Positions 29,907-37,976 of a stretch of 64,000 nt of DNA are shown piece by piece. The first letter of the stretch is position 1, and each line of letters opens with the position of its first letter. The DNA comes from Mesotoga prima MesG1.Ag.4.2 (lineage in GTDB: Bacteria > Thermotogota > Thermotogae > Petrotogales > Kosmotogaceae): positions 310,001-374,000 of the forward strand of contig NC_017934.1 of NCBI RefSeq assembly GCF_000147715.2, in the 5' to 3' direction. The translations under genes and the position numbers were made by a program. The notes under the pieces were generated by a model. That model was not told the DNA's origin and ran no database searches. It saw only the letters and a list, made by a program, of their open reading frames with translations.

Positions 29907-30609
29907 ACTGGGGATTGATTTCGGAACATCCAGAATAGGACTGGCATTACAGGTTGAGAACATCGAAATTCCTCTATTCGCAATAGATCACACCGGCTAC
30001 AAAAAAAATCTTCTGAGGATTATTGAGGAGAAGGGAATTGAGGAGATTGTAATCGGCCTCCCCATATCAATGTCCGGTAGATTCAGTGAGTCCACTCTGA
30101 AGGCCGTTTCATTTGCAGAGAAAGTCAAGAGTATCTTCCCTGGACGAGTATTCCTGGTCGATGAGACCCTTACAACCGAAACTGCCAGGCGTCTTTCGAG
30201 TGAGGCCGGACAAGACTTCTCTAAAGCGAGGGATGTTTTCAGTGCTATCCAGATCCTGCGGAACTATTCGTCCGGAATGTCGAAAAAATGGGAGGTAAAA
30301 GAAGAAAGAGGCGTTTGCAGAGACCTACCCAGGCTGGCTTCAGAAAGTAGAGTGTTGTTTTATAGGCCGCGATCTGCAATGATTGAAGGTCTTGATTGTC
30401 TTGAAACTGAGCCGGGTGTCCTTGTCGAGGATCCTCAAGTCTTCCTTTCTTTCGTAAGAAGAGGGATGAAACCCGTCAATATTGTTGACGATATTGACTT
30501 TTCATCTTACGATATAATAGTAATCGCTTGTGGAGAAGAGCTCGATGGGATGGTCGATCTGAACTCGGAAGGTCCGCAGGTTATTGAGTGCTCGTGGCTC
30601 AACGGATAG
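29899..30609 (+). CDS. ruvX: RuvX/YqgF-type RNase H-fold protein with extra C-terminal domain
   Basis: RuvX (YqgF) is an RNase H-fold nuclease linked to pre-16S rRNA 5' processing and, by fold, to Holliday junctions. The first 135 residues are typical: GIDFGTSRIGLAL with catalytic D7, IVIGLPISMSGR, LVDETLTTETA and ARDVFSAIQIL. About 100 further residues follow, with no resemblance I can name, although the codon pattern looks like coding sequence (FYRPRSAMIEGLD; YDIIVIACGEELDG). The TAG stop at 30607-30609 lies inside tRNA-Arg, so the last seven codons are also the acceptor stem and D arm of that tRNA. Confidence 0.88.
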   Translation: MIRLGIDFGTSRIGLALQVENIEIPLFAIDHTGYKKNLLRIIEEKGIEEIVIGLPISMSGRFSESTLKAVSFAEKVKSIFPGRVFLVDETLTTETARRLSSEAGQDFSKARDVFSAIQILRNYSSGMSKKWEVKEERGVCRDLPRLASESRVLFYRPRSAMIEGLDCLETEPGVLVEDPQVFLSFVRRGMKPVNIVDDIDFSSYDIIVIACGEELDGMVDLNSEGPQVIECSWLNG

Positions 30610-30663
30610 AGCGCTGGACTCCGGATCCAGAGATTGTGGGTTCAAATCCCACCGAGCACGCCA
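30588..30663 (+). tRNA. tRNA-Arg (anticodon CCG)
   Basis: The 76 bases fold fully: acceptor gtgctcg/cgagcac, discriminator G, encoded CCA, D arm ggctcaacggatagagc, anticodon stem ctgga/tccag with loop ctCCGga reading arginine CGG, and T loop ggTTCAAATcc. Its first 22 bases are also coding sequence of ruvX. No promoter of its own is visible, so it is probably cut out of the recJ-ruvX-mreB transcript. Confidence 0.96.
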
Positions 30664-30687
30664 TATAGGCAACGCGGGAGGTCTTGT

Positions 30688-31698
30688 ATGAAAAAAGGCG
30701 ATTTAGGAATCGATTTGGGTACCGCTTCTCTCTTGGTCTTCCAGAAGGGCAAGGGCATCGTCATAGACGAACCGTCTGTTATAGCTGTTGAAGCCAAGAC
30801 CGGAAAAATTATAGCGATAGGATCCGATGCTAAGGAAATGATCGGGAAGACGCCAAAGGATATCAAGGCGGTAAGGCCAATTCGAGACGGAGTGATCGCC
30901 GATTATCAGATAATAGAACAGGCCCTGAAAGATCTTGTTAAGAGGACCCGTACGAAGTTCTCTTTCTCGAGGCCGGCCGTTGTTGTCGGGGTTCCGGCGA
31001 AGGTAACTAGTGTTGAGAGAAGAGCCGTTATTGAAGCCACCACCGCCGCAGGTGCAAGTAAGGTTTACCTCGTTCTTGAACCCATCGCTGCTGCCATCGG
31101 AGCCGGTCTTCACATTTTTGATTCGGTAGGAAACATGGTTGTCGATATTGGAGGGGGGACCTCCGATATCGCGGTGATCAGCCTTGGCGGGATAGTTGTT
31201 TCGCGCTCCCTAAGAACTGCTGGAGATGCTATGGACGATGCAATAATCAAATTCGTAAAACGCAAGTACAAGTTTCTCATAGGCAGCTCAACCGCAGAGG
31301 ACGTAAAAACCAAAATAGGAAAGGCCTTTCCAACGCTGGAGAGTTTTGAACTAGAAGTACGTGGAAGAGACGCACTGAATGGCCTTCCCGGGAACATAAG
31401 AATCACTTCCGATGATGTTCACGAAGCCATTTCTCAGATTCTTCAGGAGATCGTATTGAATCTGCGCCAGATTTTGGAAGATACGCCTCCTGAGATCGCT
31501 GCGGACATAATGGATACCGGTGTGGTTCTTACAGGTGGTGGTTCCCTAATTAGGGGACTTCCAGACTTGATTATTCAAGAGACTGGAATAAAGACAGTTG
31601 TTGCAGAGGATCCGAGAACCTGTGTCGTAAAAGGTATAGGTGAGTTGCTCGATTGTGACAAGCGCCTTCATAGAGTCGCGATCAATCACAGTAAGTAG
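30688..31698 (+). CDS. mreB: Rod-shape determining protein MreB
   Basis: MreB is the bacterial actin that organises the elongation machinery under the inner membrane. The 336-residue protein has the phosphate-1 motif GIDLGTASLLVF, VVGVPAKVTSVERRAVIEA, the LEPIAAAIGAGL connector, the phosphate-2 motif VDIGGGTSDIAV and the adenosine motif TGGGSLIRGLP. ATG 30688 follows GGGAGGT by five bases; the open frame runs back into tRNA-Arg but is not translated. mreC and mreD do not follow, which is unusual; the opposing gene is a lipid transporter. Confidence 0.96.
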   Translation: MKKGDLGIDLGTASLLVFQKGKGIVIDEPSVIAVEAKTGKIIAIGSDAKEMIGKTPKDIKAVRPIRDGVIADYQIIEQALKDLVKRTRTKFSFSRPAVVVGVPAKVTSVERRAVIEATTAAGASKVYLVLEPIAAAIGAGLHIFDSVGNMVVDIGGGTSDIAVISLGGIVVSRSLRTAGDAMDDAIIKFVKRKYKFLIGSSTAEDVKTKIGKAFPTLESFELEVRGRDALNGLPGNIRITSDDVHEAISQILQEIVLNLRQILEDTPPEIAADIMDTGVVLTGGGSLIRGLPDLIIQETGIKTVVAEDPRTCVVKGIGELLDCDKRLHRVAINHSK

Positions 31699-31706
31699 TC
31701 AGGGTT

Positions 31707-32519
31707 CTATTCTGTCTTTTTTTCGAACATGCTTAAAAGATACGAAATCGCCAGTCCAGAAACCAATCCGATAATAATCTGAAGAACATTTGAATTGCTT
31801 CCGGGTCTCGTAAATAAATCAGGAAGTGAACCTATCATTAGACCTAGGAGAAAAGCGAATGTCTGACTCCGGAATCTCTTCATCAGAAATTTCATTAATC
31901 TGCTCACGAATACAATTCCAAGGATAACTCCAACTCCTATGAACACTATGATTATGAAATCGAAGTGTCTTAATGCAGCTATAGCCCTAGTGTATTCACC
32001 CATAATCAACAAAATGAAGGCACCGCTGAGACCTGGCAGAACCATCGCAGCTGCACCGAAGAATCCAGCAAAAACATCATACAAAAGGCTCGCTGTATTG
32101 TGATTTAGAACAGCTTCTTTTCCCGGCCCTGAAGCAAGAATGGAAACAAGATAGACGAGCAAACCCCCTATTACAAGGAAAGAAAATGAGCTGGAATCGA
32201 ATTTCTCGATTCTCTTGAATACAACGGGAGTTCCTCCTATGACAAGTCCCGAAAAGATGCCGTACATCAAAGAAGGAACTCTCGAAAGAGAAACATCTAT
32301 TAGGGTTGAAAAGCCGAGGATTCCTATAACAATCCCCGCAACAATTTCGATGAGGAAAACGACATCTTCTTTGCGAATCTTAAAAGCGGACACTGAGGAA
32401 ATCGAGCCCACGAAACGTTCATATAAGCCTCCAAGGAGTGCAATAGTGCCTCCGCTCACTCCTGGAATAAGATTGGCAAGACCCATGAGGACACCTATAA
32501 AGACTACATAGAGCATCAA
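31707..32519 (-). CDS. DUF368 membrane protein, PopT-like undecaprenyl-phosphate transporter
   Basis: DUF368 proteins have been identified as polyprenyl-phosphate transporters (PopT) that return the undecaprenyl carrier to the inner leaflet. The 270-residue, roughly eight-helix protein has the family duplicates GLANLIPGVSGGTIALLGG (near 14) and GAAAMVLPGLSGAFILLIMG (near 160). GGAGGTG lies five bases before ATG 32519. It converges with mreB, eight bases apart, and is divergent from the suf operon. A role in recycling the wall-lipid carrier fits its position beside mreB but is inferred from the family. Confidence 0.85.
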   Translation of the reverse strand: MMLYVVFIGVLMGLANLIPGVSGGTIALLGGLYERFVGSISSVSAFKIRKEDVVFLIEIVAGIVIGILGFSTLIDVSLSRVPSLMYGIFSGLVIGGTPVVFKRIEKFDSSSFSFLVIGGLLVYLVSILASGPGKEAVLNHNTASLLYDVFAGFFGAAAMVLPGLSGAFILLIMGEYTRAIAALRHFDFIIIVFIGVGVILGIVFVSRLMKFLMKRFRSQTFAFLLGLMIGSLPDLFTRPGSNSNVLQIIIGLVSGLAISYLLSMFEKKTE

Positions 32520-32586
32520 GCACCTCCATACCTTAATTTCTCCAATTATATATCCTTGAAACGGTATCGTACTTATTGGTGTTGAT

Positions 32587-32619
32587 TATCGGCAATAATT
32601 GTCGGCATTATGTTATAAT
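32587..32619 (+). promoter_or_regulatory. Promoter and tandem repeat before the suf operon
   Basis: TGTTATAAT (32611-32619) is an extended -10 element; no good -35 is present. Just upstream, TATCGGCAATAAT (32587-32599) and TGTCGGCATTATG (32600-32612) are two adjoining 13-base direct repeats matching at nine positions, with the core TCGGCA in both. Their overlap with the promoter suggests an operator, perhaps for an iron or Fe-S sensing repressor. Confidence 0.55.
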
Positions 32620-32653
32620 CCAGATAATAATTACCGGGTTTGGAGGGAATGGA

Positions 32654-33406
32654 ATGACTCTTTTAGAAGCTAAGAACTTGCACGTAGTATTGGCGGAAGA
32701 TGACGTAAAGATATTGAAAGGGTTGAGTCTCACAATAGGAAACGGGGAGCTACACGTTATTATGGGACCCAATGGTAGCGGTAAATCAACGCTTGCGAAT
32801 GTGCTGATGGGGAACCCCAAATACAGAGTTACTGGTGGTACTGTGAAATTCATGAATAAGAATATATCTAGATTAACCGTAGATGAAAGAGCTCGAATGG
32901 GAATGTTCATGACCTTTCAGCATCCTCAGGAAATTCCAGGGATCAGACTCAGGAGCTTTCTTATGTCAGTCTCTCAAAGTACGGGCAGCAGGGTGCCATT
33001 GCTGAAAATGAGCAAGGAAATCGACGAACTATCTCTTGAACTTGGTCTAGAAAGTGAATTAATAGACAGATATTTGAACGTAGGTTTTTCCGGAGGAGAA
33101 AAGAAAAAAGCCGAGATAGTTCAGATGAACTTCATGAAGCCAAGGTTTTCGATTCTTGACGAAATAGATTCCGGGTTGGATGTTGACGCTATGAAAAGCA
33201 TAGCGTTGTCAATAAACAGGTTCAGAAATCCAGAAAACTCAGTTTTACTAATCACACACTATCAGAGACTTCTTGAGTATGTTGAACCCGACCGTGTCCA
33301 CATCTTGATCGATGGATTGATAGCAATGAGTGGAGGAAAAGAACTTGTCAGAGAAGTCGAAGAGAATGGATATGAAGCGATCTTTGACTCACTCAAGGGG
33401 GTCTGA
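32654..33406 (+). CDS. sufC: Fe-S assembly ATPase SufC
   Basis: SufC is the ABC-type ATPase that drives the SufBD scaffold. The 250 residues have Walker A GPNGSGKSTLAN, the Q-loop MTFQHPQEIPGI, the signature FSGGEKKKAEI and Walker B FSILDEIDSGLDVDAM. The frame is open to 32576, but ATG 32654 follows GGAGGGAA and starts the conserved MTLLEAKNL. It heads sufCBDSU, the usual order in Thermotogota and Firmicutes apart from gene-order shuffles. Confidence 0.97.
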   Translation: MTLLEAKNLHVVLAEDDVKILKGLSLTIGNGELHVIMGPNGSGKSTLANVLMGNPKYRVTGGTVKFMNKNISRLTVDERARMGMFMTFQHPQEIPGIRLRSFLMSVSQSTGSRVPLLKMSKEIDELSLELGLESELIDRYLNVGFSGGEKKKAEIVQMNFMKPRFSILDEIDSGLDVDAMKSIALSINRFRNPENSVLLITHYQRLLEYVEPDRVHILIDGLIAMSGGKELVREVEENGYEAIFDSLKGV

Positions 33407-33408
33407 TC

Positions 33409-34803
33409 ATGCGAGAAAAGGTCTTCCTAGACAGTTCAAGGTTTGATTTTCTTTCAAATACAAAGTACCGTTTTATGAGCGAAAGGGGATTCGGAGAGAG
33501 CCAAGTAATCGATATATCGAAAAGGAAGAATGAGCCCGAATGGATGCTTAAGAAGCGGCTTCAGTCTTTCAAGGCTTTCAGTCTCTCGAGCAAACCAGGA
33601 TTCGGAGTAAGCACTGAGAGTCTTGATCTGAGCAGAATAATCTCCTATCTCGGTCCGGATTCCGACAAGCATAGATCCTGGGACGATGTTCCACAAGAAA
33701 TTAGGGAGACCTTTGAGAAGCTTGGCATTCCCGAGGCGGAGAGAGAATCTCTTGCTGGAGTCGGTGCTCAGTTTGACTCGGAAATTGTGTATCAGAACAT
33801 AAGGAAGGAGCTCGAAGAGCTTGGTATTGTCTTCCTCGACATGGAGACGGCTGTCAAAAAGTATCCTGAACTGGTAAGGAGATTTTTCATGAAGGCTGTT
33901 CCTCCGACAGATCACAGATTTGCGGCACTGCATGGAGCTGTCTGGAGTGGCGGTTCATTCGTTTATGTACCCAAAGGAGTCAAAGTCCCACTTCCTCTTC
34001 AGGCATATTTTAGAATGAACGTGGAAAGCAGTGGCCAGTTTGAGCACACGTTGATCATTGCAGATGAAGGTTCCGATCTCCAGTTCATAGAAGGCTGTTC
34101 AGCTCCGAGATTCAACGATCTCAATCTTCATGTTGGCATGGTAGAAATCTTTGTTCTAAAGGATGCTAAGGTCAGGTACTCTACGATTCAGAACTGGTCC
34201 AAGAACACGTACAACTTGAATACCAAGAGGGCAATTGTCGAAGAAGGCGGAACGATGGAATGGATATCTGGTTCACTGGGAAGCATGAAGACCATGCTCT
34301 ATCCATCATCTGTTCTAAGAGGCAGGGGTGCCAGAGCTGAGCATCTTGGAATTACCTATGCCGGTCCCGGTCAGCATATGGATACAGGATCGAAGGTGAT
34401 TCACCTGGCTCCAGACACAAGTTCACTGGTTGATGCCAGAAGCATCAGCGTGGGTGGAGGCTGGGCCTTTTATCGAGGTTTTTTGGACATTTCTCGAAGT
34501 GCAATGAACTCAAGGTCGTCGGTTAAGTGTACTGCTCTAATGATCGATAATGAATCAAGGGCCGATACTGTTCCAATAATCCAAGTGATGAATAATGCTG
34601 CAGAAGTCGGTCATGAGGCCAGAATTGGAAGATTAGGAGAAGAAGAGATTTTCTACCTTATGAGTCGTGGCTTAAGTGAATCGGAAGCCAAAGCGATCAT
34701 AGTAAGAGGTTTCATGGAACCTGTTTCACATCAGCTACCTGTTGAATATGCAGTTGAGCTGAACAGACTGATAGACACGGAAATGGAAAGCAGCATAGGA
34801 TGA
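33409..34803 (+). CDS. sufB: Fe-S scaffold protein SufB
   Basis: SufB is the scaffold on which the nascent cluster is built, in a SufBC2D complex. The 464-residue protein has the helical N-terminal part (PEWMLKKRLQSFKAF), the beta-helix core with GCSAPRFN, the heart of the scaffold region (HLGITYAGPGQHMDTGSKVIHL, part: GPGQHMDTGSK) and the family C-terminus GFMEPVSHQLPVEYAVELNRL. It begins two bases after sufC with AAGGGGGT as ribosome site. Confidence 0.97.
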   Translation: MREKVFLDSSRFDFLSNTKYRFMSERGFGESQVIDISKRKNEPEWMLKKRLQSFKAFSLSSKPGFGVSTESLDLSRIISYLGPDSDKHRSWDDVPQEIRETFEKLGIPEAERESLAGVGAQFDSEIVYQNIRKELEELGIVFLDMETAVKKYPELVRRFFMKAVPPTDHRFAALHGAVWSGGSFVYVPKGVKVPLPLQAYFRMNVESSGQFEHTLIIADEGSDLQFIEGCSAPRFNDLNLHVGMVEIFVLKDAKVRYSTIQNWSKNTYNLNTKRAIVEEGGTMEWISGSLGSMKTMLYPSSVLRGRGARAEHLGITYAGPGQHMDTGSKVIHLAPDTSSLVDARSISVGGGWAFYRGFLDISRSAMNSRSSVKCTALMIDNESRADTVPIIQVMNNAAEVGHEARIGRLGEEEIFYLMSRGLSESEAKAIIVRGFMEPVSHQLPVEYAVELNRLIDTEMESSIG

Positions 34804-34813
34804 GGTGGAAACA

Positions 34814-36016
34814 ATGGAAATGACTACGGAATTGGTTCACAAAAACTTCGAAATGGTTAAACCAACAAGAAGAGAGGAACTGTCAATTAAGGACTACGAC
34901 AACCGAGATTTTCTGATTTCGGCTGAGGCATCTTCGCCTGCGATGTTGGCTTTCATGAGTAACAGGTATTCAGAGTATAGAACGCTGGCCTTCCCCTCAT
35001 GGAAAAGATTGAAGCTTACCGGGATGAAATTGCCGGAAATCTCTCCAAGGCGTAGTTTGTCTTACTCAGATCCTTTTGTCAGACCGCTTATTTCGATGAA
35101 GAGCGACGAGGTAGAGCTTCTCGATAAACTGGATTTTGAAGGTCTTGACAGAAAGATCCTTCTGCTAGGAGATATCTTCTTCAGCGAAGGATCAATGATT
35201 TCTATACCTCCGAACAAATCAGCGGAAAAGTCTTACTCAGTTGCATTTAACCGTGATTCAAGGATTTCGAGCAATATGTTTGTCTTAGGAGAAAATTCGA
35301 GTCTTAAAGTAGTAATCGATAGCGGACGTTTTGGAAACTGGCTGCTTCAGAACAACAGGTTCTTGATAAAGGAAGGCTCATCTTTAGAGCTTTTAGTCCT
35401 AAATAGAGTGACTGAAAGGGGACATGTTTTCATCAATAACCTGTATCTTCTTGAGAAAAACGCTAAGCTTAGGGTATTTGAGGTGAATTGTGGCAACGCG
35501 TCAACTGCGGCTTTTCACTTGGCTCTTTTAGAAGGAGAGAGGGCTCTTGCATCTTTTATGCCTCTTTTTGTGGCGAGAGGTGATACTGTTCTTGATATGC
35601 AATATGTTGTTAGACACAGAGCAAATTGGTCAGAGGGAAGAATTTCAGGGTCGGGTGTACTACTTGACAACAGCAGGAGTGTTTTCAGAGGGACAATAGA
35701 CATTAAGAGAGGAGCAAAAGGAGTTAAGGGAAGCGAATACAGCAACATCTTAATGCTATCCGAGTCTGCAAGGGCTGATACAATACCTTCACTTCTTGTG
35801 GGAGAGAATCAAGTCGACGCTTTTCATGCAGCAACTGTGGGATCCATTGACGCGCAGAAGCTCTTCTATCTTATGTCGAGAGGACTTACAAGGGACCAGT
35901 CTATGAGCATCATCGTTCAAGGTAAGTTTGAGCCGACTTTAAGAGAAATCGATGAGATCTTCCCAGACCACTCGGGGGTGGTAAGAGATGAGTTTGAAAG
36001 AGACATCCGATATTAG
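34814..36016 (+). CDS. sufD: Fe-S scaffold partner SufD
   Basis: SufD is the SufB paralogue that completes the scaffold and helps iron entry. The roughly 400-residue protein has the SufBD C-terminal core (SEYSNILMLSESARADTIPSLLV, part: SESARADTIPSLLV; AATVGSIDAQKLFYLMSRGL). The starts GTG 34805, ATG 34814 and ATG 34820 are all in frame behind GAGGTGG; I use the middle one. Its last 29 bases overlap sufS, so the two are probably translated together. Confidence 0.93.
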   Translation: MEMTTELVHKNFEMVKPTRREELSIKDYDNRDFLISAEASSPAMLAFMSNRYSEYRTLAFPSWKRLKLTGMKLPEISPRRSLSYSDPFVRPLISMKSDEVELLDKLDFEGLDRKILLLGDIFFSEGSMISIPPNKSAEKSYSVAFNRDSRISSNMFVLGENSSLKVVIDSGRFGNWLLQNNRFLIKEGSSLELLVLNRVTERGHVFINNLYLLEKNAKLRVFEVNCGNASTAAFHLALLEGERALASFMPLFVARGDTVLDMQYVVRHRANWSEGRISGSGVLLDNSRSVFRGTIDIKRGAKGVKGSEYSNILMLSESARADTIPSLLVGENQVDAFHAATVGSIDAQKLFYLMSRGLTRDQSMSIIVQGKFEPTLREIDEIFPDHSGVVRDEFERDIRY

Positions 36017-37214
36017 CATCAAGGAAGTCAGAAGGGATTTCCCTGTCTTTCGACACTATCCGTCACTAGCCTATTTGGATAGCGCGGCGACCGCTCAAAA
36101 GCCGCAAAGTGTAATTGATGCGGTCAAGGGGTTTTACGAGCGTGAAAATGCAAATGTGCACAGAGCTGTCTACCCACTTGCGGAGAAATCGACAGCTCTT
36201 TATGAATCAAGTCGAAGCGAAGTTGCCAGGTTCATCGGAGCAGAAAGAGACGAATTAATATTCACAAAGGGCTCCACAGAGAGTCTGAACATCATTGCAA
36301 ATGCACTGGCTACTTCCGGTCGGTACAAAACTTTTGTAGTCCCAACGTTCGAGCATCACAGTAACTTCCTTCCGTGGCAGTATCACAGCCTGAAGAATGA
36401 AATTAAGTTCGTGGCTTTGCCCATCATGGGGGCGGAGTTGACTATGACAGAGGTTGAAGAGAACCTAACTGGGGTAGAGGCGCCGTTTGTCTTTTCTATT
36501 GGGGGACTGATTAATGCCACAGGCTACAGAACTCCTTTTGAAGATTTGACTGAGCTTGTCCACTCTTTTGGCGGTTTGATAGTAATCGACGGAGCTCAAC
36601 TGGTTCCGCATGAGATCTTTGATTTCAAGAAGGTCAACTCGGACTTTCTGGTCTTCTCCGGTCACAAAATGCTTGCAGAAACTGGAATTGGCTGTCTTGT
36701 TGGTAGGGCAGAACTCCTGGATGATCTCACACCATTTGTATTCGGAGGCGGTATGGTAGATCGGGTAAGTATTGAGACTTCGAGCTACGCAAAGGAGAGA
36801 ACTTCCAGACTGGAAGGCGGAACACAGAACATTTCCGGTGCCGTTTCACTTGCATCGGCCTGCAGATACCTGAACAAGATCGGTATGTCCGCGATACATA
36901 AGCACGTTTCATATCTTACAGAAACCGCTAGAGAGATGCTAAAACAGATCTCTAATGTTACTGTTTACAGTCCGCCAGATAGTCATGCGATCTTGCTCTT
37001 TTCTCACAAGAATATACACTCTCACGATCTGGCCGAATTCCTTGGAAGAACTCAGGAAGTTGCGATCAGGAGCGGTCATCACTGTGCCCAACTTCAGATG
37101 GAGGCTCTTGGCATTACTTCTGCTTGTCGAGCATCATTCTACTTTTACAATACGGTTGAAGATGTGGAAAGACTTATCGAAGGGATTAGTAAGGCAGAGA
37201 GGTGGTTCTTATGA
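35988..37214 (+). CDS. sufS: Cysteine desulfurase SufS
   Basis: SufS takes sulfur from cysteine as a persulfide for cluster assembly. The 408-residue class II enzyme has AYLDSAATAQKPQ near the start, the PLP lysine in VFSGHKMLAETGIG, the RLEGGTQNISGAVSL segment and the active cysteine in RSGHHCAQLQME near residue 366. It starts inside sufD and overlaps sufU by four bases. It may also feed ThiI (125-1339). Confidence 0.97.
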   Translation: MSLKETSDISIKEVRRDFPVFRHYPSLAYLDSAATAQKPQSVIDAVKGFYERENANVHRAVYPLAEKSTALYESSRSEVARFIGAERDELIFTKGSTESLNIIANALATSGRYKTFVVPTFEHHSNFLPWQYHSLKNEIKFVALPIMGAELTMTEVEENLTGVEAPFVFSIGGLINATGYRTPFEDLTELVHSFGGLIVIDGAQLVPHEIFDFKKVNSDFLVFSGHKMLAETGIGCLVGRAELLDDLTPFVFGGGMVDRVSIETSSYAKERTSRLEGGTQNISGAVSLASACRYLNKIGMSAIHKHVSYLTETAREMLKQISNVTVYSPPDSHAILLFSHKNIHSHDLAEFLGRTQEVAIRSGHHCAQLQMEALGITSACRASFYFYNTVEDVERLIEGISKAERWFL

Positions 37215-37651
37215 ACTTCGAGCAATTATATTCCGACTTCATAATGTATCACTTCAAGAACAATAGCCACCGAGGACGGATAGAGGATTGCACTTACACA
37301 GTCGAAGGTTCGAACACTTCTTGTGGAGATTCGATCACTCTTTATCTGATTATTGGAAGAGGAGTTGTAGATACTATTGGATTTGAGGGTGAAGGCTGTG
37401 CGATAAGTCAGGCGTCAGCTGCAGTCATGACAGAGATTCTTGAAGGTAAGTCACTTGATGAAGCAGCTGCGACAATTGTGAATTTTGAGAAAATGATACG
37501 TGGTGAGGATTATGATGGGTCAAAAATAGGTGATGCCGCTTTTTTTGAGGGGTTGAAGGAACATCCTATGAGAGCGAAGTGCGTAATCCTTCCCTGGAAA
37601 ACAGCTGCAAAGGTTTTGGTTTCCAAACAACAAAAAAAGACCGGTGCATAA
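37211..37651 (+). CDS. sufU: Zinc-dependent sulfur acceptor SufU
   Basis: SufU accepts the persulfide from SufS by ligand exchange at its zinc. All four zinc-site residues of the family are present: C38 and D40 in TSCGDS, C63 in GEGCAISQ and C124 in RAKCVILPW. ATG 37211 has AGAGGTGG upstream and overlaps sufS; the frame is open from 37202. The stop lies inside a hairpin that terminates the opposing genes. Confidence 0.95.
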   Translation: MNFEQLYSDFIMYHFKNNSHRGRIEDCTYTVEGSNTSCGDSITLYLIIGRGVVDTIGFEGEGCAISQASAAVMTEILEGKSLDEAAATIVNFEKMIRGEDYDGSKIGDAAFFEGLKEHPMRAKCVILPWKTAAKVLVSKQQKKTGA

Positions 37652-37658
37652 CACCGGT
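37632..37658 (-). terminator. Terminator of the 39722-37704 operon
   Basis: ACCGGTG (37640-37646) and CACCGGT (37652-37658) pair around a five-base loop. On the minus strand the stem is followed by seven T residues (37632-37638). The plus side has no T run, but the hairpin overlaps the sufU stop and may also stabilise that mRNA. Confidence 0.75.
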
Positions 37659-37703
37659 AATACTTTGCGCTGAAGTAACCCTACGAAATGATTATACACC
37701 TTT

Positions 37704-37973
37704 TCAGTCAGGATTATCAACTTTTTTGTTCTTTTCTTTCAAATATTCGTCCAGCTTCTCCTGCTCGTTGCTAAAAAAGTATTCTTTTGGGTTTTCAACC
37801 ATTTTTGTGACTTCGCCGAAGAGAGAATCAAGGACACCTGTAAGCGTTTCTCTCTCCTTCTGATTAAACTCCGAACTCAGAATACTGGAGATTTTGTCTT
37901 CATCGGTTAGGTCGCTCGTATCATTCTCAAGTGCGTTGAAGAATCTTTCGAGTAACTCGTCAACGTTATTCAT
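37704..37973 (-). CDS. Small acidic hypothetical protein
   Basis: This 89-residue protein is highly charged and helical (NNVDELLERFFNALEND; NEQEKLDEYLKEKNKK), without a signal peptide or membrane helix. It starts at ATG 37973, three bases after the stop of the TPR gene, and is the last gene before a terminator. I do not recognise the family. It could be a soluble partner of the TPR protein. Confidence 0.65.
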   Translation of the reverse strand: MNNVDELLERFFNALENDTSDLTDEDKISSILSSEFNQKERETLTGVLDSLFGEVTKMVENPKEYFFSNEQEKLDEYLKEKNKKVDNPD

Positions 37974-37976
37974 AAT

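Noticed and set aside
30113-30298. Second plus-strand frame inside ruvX
   Set aside because: It overlaps the conserved nuclease motifs in another frame and has no ribosome site or recognisable protein pattern.
30634-30687. Upstream extension of mreB
   Set aside because: It is tRNA-Arg sequence; ATG 30688 has a strong ribosome site and begins the conserved MreB N-terminus.
37632-37658. Terminator for sufU
   Set aside because: The T run is only on the minus strand, so it mainly serves the opposing genes.
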